Positions 15,321-22,765 of a stretch of DNA of 64,000 nt are shown one piece after another (position 1 is the first letter of the stretch; each line of letters begins with the position of its first letter). Source of the stretch: Streptomyces sp. CG 926. Its GTDB lineage: Bacteria > Actinomycetota > Actinomycetes > Streptomycetales > Streptomycetaceae. The notes beneath the pieces were generated by a model. That model made no database searches. It was not told where the DNA came from and saw only the letters and a list, made by a program, of their open reading frames with translations. The DNA lies in assembly GCF_003148825.1 (NCBI RefSeq), contig NZ_QGGZ01000010.1, positions 248,001-312,000 on the forward strand, written 5' to 3'. The position numbers and the translations under genes were made by a program.

Positions 15321-18214
15321 TGCGTACCAGCGAGGAGCTCTACCACCAGGTCCGTTGGGACTCCCGGTTCGATCCGGCGCGGTTCGTGCTCGGACTGCTC
15401 CAGCGCGGGGCCGCGCCGAAACGGGTCCCGCTGCCCTCCTTCGTGCCCGGCGGCGACATTCCCTGGCACCGGGTGCTGTTCGTCGAGGCGGACGGTGAGC
15501 TGGTGTGGGACCGGGCCACGGGCGTCGACCGGATCGACGTCACCGCGGCGGGCCGGGTCCGCGATCCGCGACTGCTGCGGGCCCCGTTCTTCACCGCGCG
15601 GACCCCGCACGCGTGGGACCCGGCGGGCGGTGGCGCCTGGCGGCCCGCCGAGCCGGCTCCCGGGGCCCGGGACGGGGCGGTCACCGGACCCTCCTCGGTG
15701 CGGCTGCTGACCTGGAACACGCTCTGGGACCGGTACGACGCCGCGCACATCGCCACCGCCCGGCGCCGGCCGCTGTTGTCGGCCGACCTCGCGGCCGCCG
15801 ATGCCGATGTCATCGCGCTGCAGGAGGTCGAACCCGAGCTGCTCAGGATGCTGTTGGCCGCGCCATGGGTGCGGGCCGCGTACACCGTCGGTACGGATCC
15901 GGGCGGCCGGGACGTCGCCGAGTGCGGACTGTTGGTGCTCAGCCGGCTGCCGGTGCGGGAGGCGGGGATGCACCTGCTGCGCCCGCACAAGGCCGTCACC
16001 GCCGTCAGGGTGGACACCGCGGCCGGCCCCCTGGTCGTCGCGAACACCCACCTGACCAGCGACCACACCGAGAACGGGAACGTGCGACGGGAGGCCGAAC
16101 TCGCCCGGCTCGCCGAGGGGCTCGGCGGCATCGAGGCCGGCGTGGCACTGCTGGGCGACTTCAACGACGGCCGGCACGGCGCCGAGGGGCCCGCGGCCGC
16201 GCTCGGCATGCGGGACGCCTGGAACGACGTGCACGGGGCGGCGGACGATACGCCGACCTTCGACCCGGGGGCCAATCCGCTGGCCGCGGTGGGCTCGCTG
16301 ACGGGCCGGTCGGGCCGGCTGGACCGGATCCTGCTGCGGTCCACGACGGCCCGGGTGGCGCGGGCCGCGCTGCGCGGCGACTCGCCCGCCCCGGAAGGGC
16401 TGTTCATCTCCGACCACTTCGGTGTGGAGGCGACCGTGGAGTTCGGTGAGCGGGGCGGCGCGCTCGCGCGCCTCGACGTGCCGGCGACGGCGCGGACGGC
16501 CGTGGCATGGCTGCCGCCGGCCCTGCCGGACGCGGTACGCGAGCTACGCCGCACGCTCGACCCGGGGGCCGGGCGCTGGCCCGAGCACGTCAACCTGCTC
16601 TTCGGCTTCGTGCCGGAGTCCTCCTTCACCGAGGCCCTCCCCCTGCTGGCGGAGGTGGCCGCCGCGACCGAGCCGTTCCCCGCCCGGCTGGAGGGAGTGC
16701 ACAGTTTCGGGCACCGTGAGGACGCCACCGTCTGGCTGGACCCTGCGGCGGCCGATGAGGCTCCCTGGCAGGAGCTGCGGCGCGCGCTGGCGGAGCGGTT
16801 CCCGGGCTGCCGAGGGCGTACGGGCGAACTGGGCGGCTGGACCCCGCATCTGACGCTGGGGCGTAGCCAGGACCCGCAGCGGGCGGTCGCGGCCTTCACG
16901 GCGCGGCTGGGCGGCCCGGTGGCCGCGAGGGTCGGGGAGTTGGCCGTGCTCGCACGCCGGGGGGACGGGCCGATGCTGGTCCGGGCGACGGTGACGCTGG
17001 GCACGGGCGAGGTGCGTGGGGAGTCGGAGATCGTGAAGTCGCCCGCGCCCGCACCCCGGGACGGGACCGCCGAATCGCTCACCGCACGCGTCCGGGCCGC
17101 CCTCGGCGACGCGCGGGTCCATCTGGCCGGGTCGCGTCGGATGGGCTGCGCGCTGCCGGAGGCCGATCTGGACCTGGTGGCGGCGCTGCCGGGACCGGCC
17201 GATGTGGCGCGCGTACGGGACCGGGTGGCGGCGGCGCTGCCCGGGGCGGGGCCGCTGCGCGAGGTGACGGGGGCGCGGGTGCCGGGCCTGCGGTTCCGCG
17301 CCGGCGGGCTGTCGGTGGATCTGGTGACGGTGTCCACCGGTGGGCTGGATCCGGCGCACGCGGTGGCCCGGCGGGCGGAGCTGGGCGAGGCGGCCGCGCT
17401 CGCCCTGAGCGCGGTCAGCGACGCCGACGCGGTACGGGACCTGGTGGGCGCGCAGCGGCACGCCGCGTTCGCCGGGCTGGCGCGGCGGGTGAAGGCGTGG
17501 GCCCGGGCCCGGGGACTGGACTCCGCTCCGTTCGGTGGGCTGCCCGGGCTGGCCTGGGCGGTTCTCGCGGCGCGCACGGTGGCGGAGGTCGAGGAGGTCG
17601 AGGCGCTGCCGCCCGAAGCCCTGCTGCGGGAGTTCTTCGGCAGGTGGGCCGCCTGGGACTGGCGCGAGCCCGTATCCCTGTCGGCGGCGGGCCCGGGCGC
17701 GCAGGCGGGTGGTCCGGACGCGGCTGCGGGTGGGCCTGCCGCGGTCACGGTCCTCACCCCCTCGGAGCCGGTGCGCAGTTGTACGACCCAGGTCGGGCCC
17801 GGCCTGCGCGACCTGCTGGTCCAGGAGTTGTACACGGCCTGGGAGTCGCTGGAGTCCGGCCCCGTGGACGGCGAGTGGGTCCCGGGGCCGCCGCCGCTGC
17901 ACCGTCGGCACGCCGCCTGGGCGGTGGTGACCGTACGGACGCCCTCCGAGGAGCAGTTCGAGGCGACCCTGGGCCGGGTGCGCGGACGGCTGCGCTCCCT
18001 CCTCGGTGCGCTGGAGGAGGCCGGTGTCACGGACGCGCACGCCTGGCCCCGTCCCTTCGCGTCGGGCCCGGCCCTGGCCCGCTACGCGATCGGCCTCGGC
18101 GCCACTCCCCCGGACGCGGCGCGCCTGGCCGCCCTGGCCGGCCCCTGGCGGAGCGGACTGCCGGGGGTCGAGGTCACCTGGGCGGCCGGCGGCGAGGTGC
18201 CGGACCTGGCGTGA
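15320..18214 (+). CDS. Multidomain RNA-end-processing protein: DUF504-EEP-2H phosphoesterase-poly(A) polymerase-like
   Basis: 964 residues. Domains in order: DUF504 (about 10-85; RFDPARFVLG, IPWHRV, VWDR); EEP nuclease/phosphatase (about 125-370; LTWNTLWDR, QEVEPE, GDFNDG, SDHFGVE); 2H phosphoesterase/LigT-like (about 395-570; HVNLLFGFV near 423 and HLTLGR near 510); a DNA-polymerase-beta-type nucleotidyltransferase (about 590-720; GSRRMG...EADLDLV, third acidic strand SVDLVTVS); then the helical and RNA-binding parts of a eukaryotic-type poly(A) polymerase (LTPSEPVRSCTTQVG near 812, RRM-like tail after 867). The first 2H motif reads HVN instead of HxT/S. Together these could remove 2',3'-cyclic or terminal phosphates, trim, and extend RNA 3' ends before ligation. 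Translationally coupled to the ligase-kinase. Confidence 0.85.
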   Translation: MRTSEELYHQVRWDSRFDPARFVLGLLQRGAAPKRVPLPSFVPGGDIPWHRVLFVEADGELVWDRATGVDRIDVTAAGRVRDPRLLRAPFFTARTPHAWDPAGGGAWRPAEPAPGARDGAVTGPSSVRLLTWNTLWDRYDAAHIATARRRPLLSADLAAADADVIALQEVEPELLRMLLAAPWVRAAYTVGTDPGGRDVAECGLLVLSRLPVREAGMHLLRPHKAVTAVRVDTAAGPLVVANTHLTSDHTENGNVRREAELARLAEGLGGIEAGVALLGDFNDGRHGAEGPAAALGMRDAWNDVHGAADDTPTFDPGANPLAAVGSLTGRSGRLDRILLRSTTARVARAALRGDSPAPEGLFISDHFGVEATVEFGERGGALARLDVPATARTAVAWLPPALPDAVRELRRTLDPGAGRWPEHVNLLFGFVPESSFTEALPLLAEVAAATEPFPARLEGVHSFGHREDATVWLDPAAADEAPWQELRRALAERFPGCRGRTGELGGWTPHLTLGRSQDPQRAVAAFTARLGGPVAARVGELAVLARRGDGPMLVRATVTLGTGEVRGESEIVKSPAPAPRDGTAESLTARVRAALGDARVHLAGSRRMGCALPEADLDLVAALPGPADVARVRDRVAAALPGAGPLREVTGARVPGLRFRAGGLSVDLVTVSTGGLDPAHAVARRAELGEAAALALSAVSDADAVRDLVGAQRHAAFAGLARRVKAWARARGLDSAPFGGLPGLAWAVLAARTVAEVEEVEALPPEALLREFFGRWAAWDWREPVSLSAAGPGAQAGGPDAAAGGPAAVTVLTPSEPVRSCTTQVGPGLRDLLVQELYTAWESLESGPVDGEWVPGPPPLHRRHAAWAVVTVRTPSEEQFEATLGRVRGRLRSLLGALEEAGVTDAHAWPRPFASGPALARYAIGLGATPPDAARLAALAGPWRSGLPGVEVTWAAGGEVPDLA

Positions 18215-18283
18215 GACGTCAGGTCGCGGGCCCCGGGCGACGGGCGGCGGGCGGCGACCGGCGACCGGCGACCGGCAGGTGGG

Positions 18284-19234
18284 TCAGATCTCGATGATGA
18301 TCTTCCCTGGGGTGTGCCCGCCCTGGCTCAGCTCGAAGGCGGCCGCCAGCTCGCCCAGCGGGAAGGTCTTGGCGACGGGCACCTTCAGCTGCCCGCCGTC
18401 GGCGAGCCGGCCCAGTGCGGCCAGATCGCTGCCGACCGGGCGGACCCACATCCACTCGCCGCCGGACCCGAGCACACTGGGGTCGGCGATGGAGGCGTGT
18501 CGTCCGTCGTCGTGCAGGACCTCCCGGGTGACGCCACCGACGCCACCGACGAAGTCGGCGACGACCGTGGGGCCGTCGGGCACGAGGGCCCGTACGCGCG
18601 CGGCGAGTCCCTCTCCGTACTCGACTGGTTCGGCTCCGAGCTCCCGTACCCGGTCGTGGTTGCGCGGAGAGGCGGTGCCGATGACCCGCGCGCCCAAGGC
18701 GCGGGCGATCTGCACGCCGAAGGAGCCGACACCGCCCGCGGCGCCGTGGATGAGGACGGTGTCGTCCTTTCCGGTGCCGAGGCGGGTCAGCAGCTGGTAG
18801 GCGGTGAGCCCGGCGAGCGGGAGCCCCGCGGCCTCGGCCCAGTCGAGCGAGGTGGGCTTGTGCGCGAGGGCGCGTACGGGCACGGTGACGAACTCGGCGA
18901 AGGTCCCGCCGTGCACGTAGTCCTTGCGGGCGTACGCGATGACCTCGTCGCCCTCGGCGTATTCGGGGGTGTCGATGCCGACCCGCTCGACGGTGCCGGA
19001 CACGTCCCAACCGGGCACCACCGGGTAGACGACGTCCATCAGCGGGTCCAGCCCGCCCGACATGATCTTCCAGTCCACGGGGTTGACGCCGGCACACTTG
19101 ACCCGGACGAGGACCTCGCCGGGTCCGACCTTGGGCATCGGCAGCCGGGTCTCGGAGAGCACCTCCGTCCCGCCGTACGTCTCGTACGCCATCGCCCGCA
19201 TGGTTTCCTGGCTGCTCCGGCCCGACTGGGACAT
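18284..19234 (-). CDS. Zinc-independent MDR oxidoreductase (quinone reductase-like)
   Basis: 316 residues from the ATG at 19234 (GGAGAGG 8 nt upstream). It begins MRAMAYETYGGTEVLSE after 16 residues, the usual opening of NADP-dependent medium-chain reductases, with GVNPVDWK and the nucleotide-binding motif HGAAGGVGSFGVQIARALGA. It ends with the typical AFELSQGGHTPGKIIIEI. Structural zinc cysteines are absent, placing it in the quinone oxidoreductase/AST1-like group. Reaction: NADPH-dependent reduction of quinones or enones; substrate unknown. It sits between two RNA-ligase loci, on the strand of the second ligase and 126 bp after it with a hairpin between, so it is probably transcribed separately. 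Confidence 0.9.
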   Translation of the reverse strand: MSQSGRSSQETMRAMAYETYGGTEVLSETRLPMPKVGPGEVLVRVKCAGVNPVDWKIMSGGLDPLMDVVYPVVPGWDVSGTVERVGIDTPEYAEGDEVIAYARKDYVHGGTFAEFVTVPVRALAHKPTSLDWAEAAGLPLAGLTAYQLLTRLGTGKDDTVLIHGAAGGVGSFGVQIARALGARVIGTASPRNHDRVRELGAEPVEYGEGLAARVRALVPDGPTVVADFVGGVGGVTREVLHDDGRHASIADPSVLGSGGEWMWVRPVGSDLAALGRLADGGQLKVPVAKTFPLGELAAAFELSQGGHTPGKIIIEI

Positions 19235-19294
19235 GTTCCCGACCTCTCCGTGTGCTGGTGGAATCCGCCCCCGATCCATCCCACCATGCACGAA

Positions 19295-19323
19295 GCGCCC
19301 GCCCCACGAGGTGGAGCGGGCGC
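19295..19323 (-). terminator. Hairpin after the second RNA ligase
   Basis: GCGCCCGC-C-CCAC-GAG-GTGG-A-GCGGGCGC forms a near-continuous 12-bp stem with a 3-nt loop. It lies 38 nt beyond the RNA ligase stop at 19361 and before the oxidoreductase start, consistent with a terminator for the ligase gene. Confidence 0.7.
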
Positions 19324-19360
19324 GGCGCGGCGCGGCGTCGTAGGGCACGTCGCGGCAGGG

Positions 19361-20437
19361 TCACTCGTACTCGGTGCCGCCCTTGCGGGTCAGGTACGCC
19401 GGGCTGACGGCCTTGGCGATGGCCCGGCCCCCGACGACCGGGCTGTACCGTTCCGCCGCCGGCCGGATGACGACGCCCTCGCGCAGGTGCACGGCCTTGC
19501 CGGAGACGGTCTCGCGGCCGCTCGCCAGCTCCAGCACCTTGTCGAGGTCGTACGGGCCCTCGTACAGCCGTGGCACCAGCGGAAGCTCACTGTCCGTCAG
19601 GACGGCGACCGGGTCCAGCCAGCGGGTCCGCCCGTCGATCTCGGCGGAGACGTCGAAGACGGCGTATCCGGGCGGCGCGTCGGCGGTGCGTACGTCGGTC
19701 CCGTAGGAGAGGTCCTGGACGCCCTTGCCGTACACCTCGCCGAAGATCCCGATCCGGGTCGCGCCGAGACGGTCGGCCAGGGCGGCCGCGACGGCCGGTA
19801 CCTCGTGGCCGCGGACGGCCCGCCAGTAGAGGTTGCGCTCGTCCTCCTTGAGCGCCAGCCCCTTGGAGCCGAACCCTTTGGAGGAGACGTAGGACCGCTC
19901 GCCCTCGACCACGTACGTGAACAGGCAGGCGGTGCCGTGCAGTTTCTCGGTGAGGACGACGGGCTCGCCGGGCTCGAAGATGTGCGGGTAGCGCTGGAGG
20001 TTCTCGATGTCGACCCACGGCATCAGGTCGGCGGCGGCCTCGACGTCGCCGTTCATGGTCGTGGGTATGGGCGGGGCCCATTTGGTGATGCCGAGCAGCT
20101 CCGCGAAGTCCGTCTCCTCCTTGGCGGCCCGGGCCAGGTCGACATCGGCGAGGGCGCGCGGCCTGCACACCAGCCCTTGCGAGAGTTCGCCGCGGAGCCG
20201 GACCGCCTTGACCCGGTCGGCGGAGCCGCCGGCGAGCCGTCCGGTGAGGCCAAGCTCCTCGATCAGATCCGCCGGCAGCACGGCCTGTTCGGGGATGTAG
20301 ATCGCGAACTCACCCGTGCGGTAGGCACCCTTGGCGATCACGGCGCGGTAGAGGCCCACCTGGGCCAGTTCCAGCGCGTCGGCGTTCGGGTGCTCATGGA
20401 CGGTCAGTTCTTCGGCGGTCACGCGCAAGGTCGACAT
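19361..20437 (-). CDS. RNA ligase, DRB0094 (Deinococcus Rnl) family
   Basis: 358 residues; ATG at 20437 with GGAG 8 nt upstream. An N-terminal OB-like module (HPNADALELAQVG...LPADLIEELGL...VRLRGELSQGL, about residues 12-90) precedes the adenylyltransferase core with motif I EKLHGTA (probable nucleophile Lys165), a SSKGFG motif Ia, the GIFGEVYG motif III region and REGVVIRP motif IV, ending with KAVSPAYLTR (motif V). This order, with an N-terminal OB module, is that of the Deinococcus DraRnl family, which seals 3'-OH/5'-phosphate nicks in duplexes with an RNA 3' side. It belongs to a different ligase family from the ligase-kinase 4 kb away and is transcribed towards it. Confidence 0.9.
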   Translation of the reverse strand: MSTLRVTAEELTVHEHPNADALELAQVGLYRAVIAKGAYRTGEFAIYIPEQAVLPADLIEELGLTGRLAGGSADRVKAVRLRGELSQGLVCRPRALADVDLARAAKEETDFAELLGITKWAPPIPTTMNGDVEAAADLMPWVDIENLQRYPHIFEPGEPVVLTEKLHGTACLFTYVVEGERSYVSSKGFGSKGLALKEDERNLYWRAVRGHEVPAVAAALADRLGATRIGIFGEVYGKGVQDLSYGTDVRTADAPPGYAVFDVSAEIDGRTRWLDPVAVLTDSELPLVPRLYEGPYDLDKVLELASGRETVSGKAVHLREGVVIRPAAERYSPVVGGRAIAKAVSPAYLTRKGGTEYE

Positions 20438-20523
20438 GGTGCGGCTCCAACGGTGGTCAGGGACACGGACGACGCCCGGTGGTGCGGCGCGTCGGTGACG
20501 ACCACTCTGGTTCTCGCCATTTC

Positions 20524-20536
20524 CGCTGGTCCAGCG
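20524..20536. promoter_or_regulatory. Inverted repeat between the divergent RNA ligase and SDR genes
   Basis: CGCTGG-T-CCAGCG, a perfect 13-bp dyad, lies in the 177-bp intergenic region, 87 nt before the RNA ligase start and 79 nt before the SDR start. It is a candidate binding site for either promoter; no cognate regulator is encoded nearby. Confidence 0.4.
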
Positions 20537-20614
20537 AATATCACGGTGTTAGCCTGCCCGCCCCCGCCCGCCCCGTGTCCAGGTCCCACGTTCGCTGTCC
20601 CGCAGGAGGCTCCC

Positions 20615-21358
20615 ATGTCAGCTCGTCCGATCACCGTCGTCACCGGCGGCAGCAGAGGTATCGGTGCGGCGACCTGTCTGCGGCTGGCCGCGAACGGGCA
20701 TGATGTGGCGCTCGGTTACACCCAGGACGCGGCGGCGGCCGAGGCCGTCGCCGAGCGCGTCCGGGCCGCCGGGGCCCGCTGTGTGACCGTGCGCGGTGAC
20801 ATCTCCGAGGAGTGCGCCGTCGAGCGGCTCTTCGACATCGCCGGCGCCGAACTCGGCAGGGTGACCGGGCTGGTGAACAACGCCGGGGTGACCGGCCCGC
20901 TGGGTCGGCTAACCGACGCCCGCACCGAGGACCTGCGGCGGGTGCTGGAGGTGAACCTCCTCGGCTACCTGCTGTGCTGCCGTCGGGCCGCCCGGGACAT
21001 GGCCGAGGCCGACGGCGGGGCGATCGTGAACGTCTCCTCCACGGCCGCCACCCTCGGCAGCCCCGGGGAGTACGTGCACTACGCGGCGACCAAGGCGGCC
21101 ACCGACGCGCTCACGGTGGGGCTCGCCAAGGAGCTCGGTCCGGACGGGATCCGGGTCAACGCCGTGGCACCGGGCATCATCGAGACCGACATGCACGCGG
21201 CGATGGGCGATCCCGACCGTCCGGCGAAGGCGGCGGCCGGAATCCCGCTCGGCCGGCCCGGCCGGCCCGCCGAGATCGCCGGGGCGATCGCCTGGCTGCT
21301 CTCCCCGGACGCCTCGTACACGACGGGCACGGTACTGCGGGTCTCCGGCGGCCGCTGA
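20615..21358 (+). CDS. SDR family oxidoreductase
   Basis: 247 residues; GGAGG 5 nt before the ATG at 20615. It is a complete classical SDR: TGGSRGIG cofactor loop (residues 10-17), GDISEE, NNAGV, catalytic Ser in IVNVSSTAA and YAATK, and the C-terminal APGIIETDM. The Arg in the glycine loop suggests NADP(H). It is close in length and layout to glucose-1-dehydrogenase/FabG-like enzymes. Substrate unknown. The gene is monocistronic and divergent from the RNA ligase. Confidence 0.93.
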   Translation: MSARPITVVTGGSRGIGAATCLRLAANGHDVALGYTQDAAAAEAVAERVRAAGARCVTVRGDISEECAVERLFDIAGAELGRVTGLVNNAGVTGPLGRLTDARTEDLRRVLEVNLLGYLLCCRRAARDMAEADGGAIVNVSSTAATLGSPGEYVHYAATKAATDALTVGLAKELGPDGIRVNAVAPGIIETDMHAAMGDPDRPAKAAAGIPLGRPGRPAEIAGAIAWLLSPDASYTTGTVLRVSGGR

Positions 21359-21385
21359 CCCCGCCGGGGCCGTCCGGTCCAGGGC

Positions 21386-21682
21386 TCAGATCCACTGCCC
21401 CTGGCTGAACACGTACATGACGAACAACACCGCGACGGCGACGGCGGTGAGGCAGGAGCATGCGAAGGCCTTCGCGACGCCGTGCCCGTCCGGCGGGGGC
21501 GGGGGTGGAGGCACCGGTCGGGGGTTCGGGGGCAGCGGCGGGCCGGGCGGTGGAACCGGGACGGACAAGGCAACCCCCGAAGGCAATGAGCACGAATCCC
21601 CTGAATTCCACAGGAGCGAGCCGCGCGACAGGGCCCGCTCCGGCTTCATCGGTAGCCTGACAGAAGAATTGAACACGTTCAA
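21386..21682 (-). CDS. Small Pro-rich single-pass membrane protein
   Basis: Up to 98 residues. The C-terminal ~30 residues form one clear transmembrane helix (FACSCLTAVAVAVLFVMYVF) ending QGQWI, preceded by a Pro-rich run (PPPGPPLPPNPRPVPPPPPPP). The only start giving the full length is TTG at 21682. An internal ATG 11 codons later or a start near the Pro-rich part are alternatives, and no ribosome binding site decides. The coherent helix and codon bias support a real gene, but the N-terminus is uncertain. Possibly an anchored protein with a polyproline stalk. Function unknown. Confidence 0.5.
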   Translation of the reverse strand: MNVFNSSVRLPMKPERALSRGSLLWNSGDSCSLPSGVALSVPVPPPGPPLPPNPRPVPPPPPPPDGHGVAKAFACSCLTAVAVAVLFVMYVFSQGQWI

Positions 21683-21713
21683 CCCTCACAGGATCGCCGG
21701 TTCCCGCGGGCGG

Positions 21714-22484
21714 TCAGCGCAGCGCCGCCTGGGTGGCCGGGCCGTAGACGCCCGGGGCGTCGCCCTTGATGGAGCGGTCGCGCTGCAGCTGGCCGACGCC
21801 GCGCTTGGTCTGGCTGTCGTAGACACCGGTGACGGAGACGTACGTGAACCCCTGCCCGTGGAGCAGCTCCTGCAGGGCGCGCACCTCGGGGCCGGTGTCC
21901 CCCATCCGCAGCGTTCCGGAGGAACTCTGCGAACTCGACGCCGAAGCGCTGGGCAAGGACGGCGCTTTCGGGCTCGGACTCGCGGACGCACCCGGCGCTC
22001 GGGAGGGCGTGGGAGAGGCGGAGGCGGCGGGGGGCGATGCGGACGCGGTCGGACCGGGCACGTCGGCCGCTGCGCCGGAGTCGGAGCTGCGTCCCCGCAG
22101 CATCGGTACGGACAGCTCGGCCGGAGCGCCGGCCCGGGGCGGTTGCGCGTCGGGACCGCTCAGCAGGAACACCAGGGCGGCCACCGCGGCGAGCGCCGAC
22201 AGGGTGAGGACGGCGAACGGAAGCCGGCCGCGCCGCCGGTGGAGGGCAGCCGGGCGGGGGGCGGTACCGGGGGCGGGGGCGGTCCCGGGGACGGGGACGG
22301 CCGGGGGAACGGCCGGCGGGTCCTCGGCCTCCCGAACGCGTGCCGGGCCCGGGAAGGCGAGGGGGCCGGCCTGCGGCCAGGTGGGCCCGGTCGACCGGGG
22401 TGGTGCGCCGGAGGGGGCCACGTAGGGGCGTACGAGGAGGTGGTCGTCGGGGGCGATCCCGCTGTCATCAGGGTCTTGGCGCAT
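21714..22484 (-). CDS. Membrane-anchored peptidoglycan-binding protein
   Basis: 256 residues; GGGAGA just upstream of the ATG. An N-terminal cytosolic Pro-rich region is followed by one transmembrane helix (LPFAVLTLSALAAVAALVFLLS, about 90-111), a long Ser/Pro/Ala linker, and a C-terminal PG_binding_1 domain (about 190-256: LRMGDTGPEVRALQELLHGQGF...VTGVYDSQTKRGVGQLQ...VYGPATQAAL). The domain lies outside the membrane, so the protein tethers something to the cell wall or senses it. A small open reading frame lies 63 bp upstream on the same strand. The hyper-repetitive Ser/Pro linker is typical of Streptomyces surface proteins. Confidence 0.85.
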   Translation of the reverse strand: MRQDPDDSGIAPDDHLLVRPYVAPSGAPPRSTGPTWPQAGPLAFPGPARVREAEDPPAVPPAVPVPGTAPAPGTAPRPAALHRRRGRLPFAVLTLSALAAVAALVFLLSGPDAQPPRAGAPAELSVPMLRGRSSDSGAAADVPGPTASASPPAASASPTPSRAPGASASPSPKAPSLPSASASSSQSSSGTLRMGDTGPEVRALQELLHGQGFTYVSVTGVYDSQTKRGVGQLQRDRSIKGDAPGVYGPATQAALR

Positions 22485-22547
22485 GGTGGTCTCCCGGCGG
22501 GGACGGGGGCCGGCGCGGCGGTGCGGTGCCGGCCCCCACCCGGTCGG

Positions 22548-22691
22548 TCAGACTCCGCCCCGCCGGGCGGCGGGAGCCGGGGCCGCACCGACGACGGGGG
22601 CCCCGGGCAGACCGAGGGCGCCGTGCGTGCCGCGTGTCGGAGAACCGCCGATCTCGGCCGGGTCGATCGACGGGCGAACGGATAGGGACAT
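22548..22691 (-). CDS. Candidate 47-residue peptide upstream of the peptidoglycan-binding gene
   Basis: An ATG at 22691 with GGAG about 10 nt upstream opens a 47-residue frame beginning MSLSVRPSIDPAEIGG and ending PAPAARRGGV. It ends 63 bp before the peptidoglycan-binding gene on the same strand. The first half is polar and acidic, the second half Ala/Pro/Gly-rich with a basic end; it has no Cys and no signal peptide. I do not recognise a family. It could be a genuine small protein, a leader peptide, or chance. Confidence 0.35.
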   Translation of the reverse strand: MSLSVRPSIDPAEIGGSPTRGTHGALGLPGAPVVGAAPAPAARRGGV

Positions 22692-22765
22692 CTGAGGTAT
22701 CTCCGAGGTGCGGCTCACGCGGTGATTCTTGATCGGCGCACTCTCACCCTCGTGCGGGGCCCGGG

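Noticed and set aside
18314..20614. Very long plus-strand frame upstream of the SDR
   Set aside because: It is antisense to the oxidoreductase and RNA ligase genes, both with full motif sets; only the part from 20615 is real.
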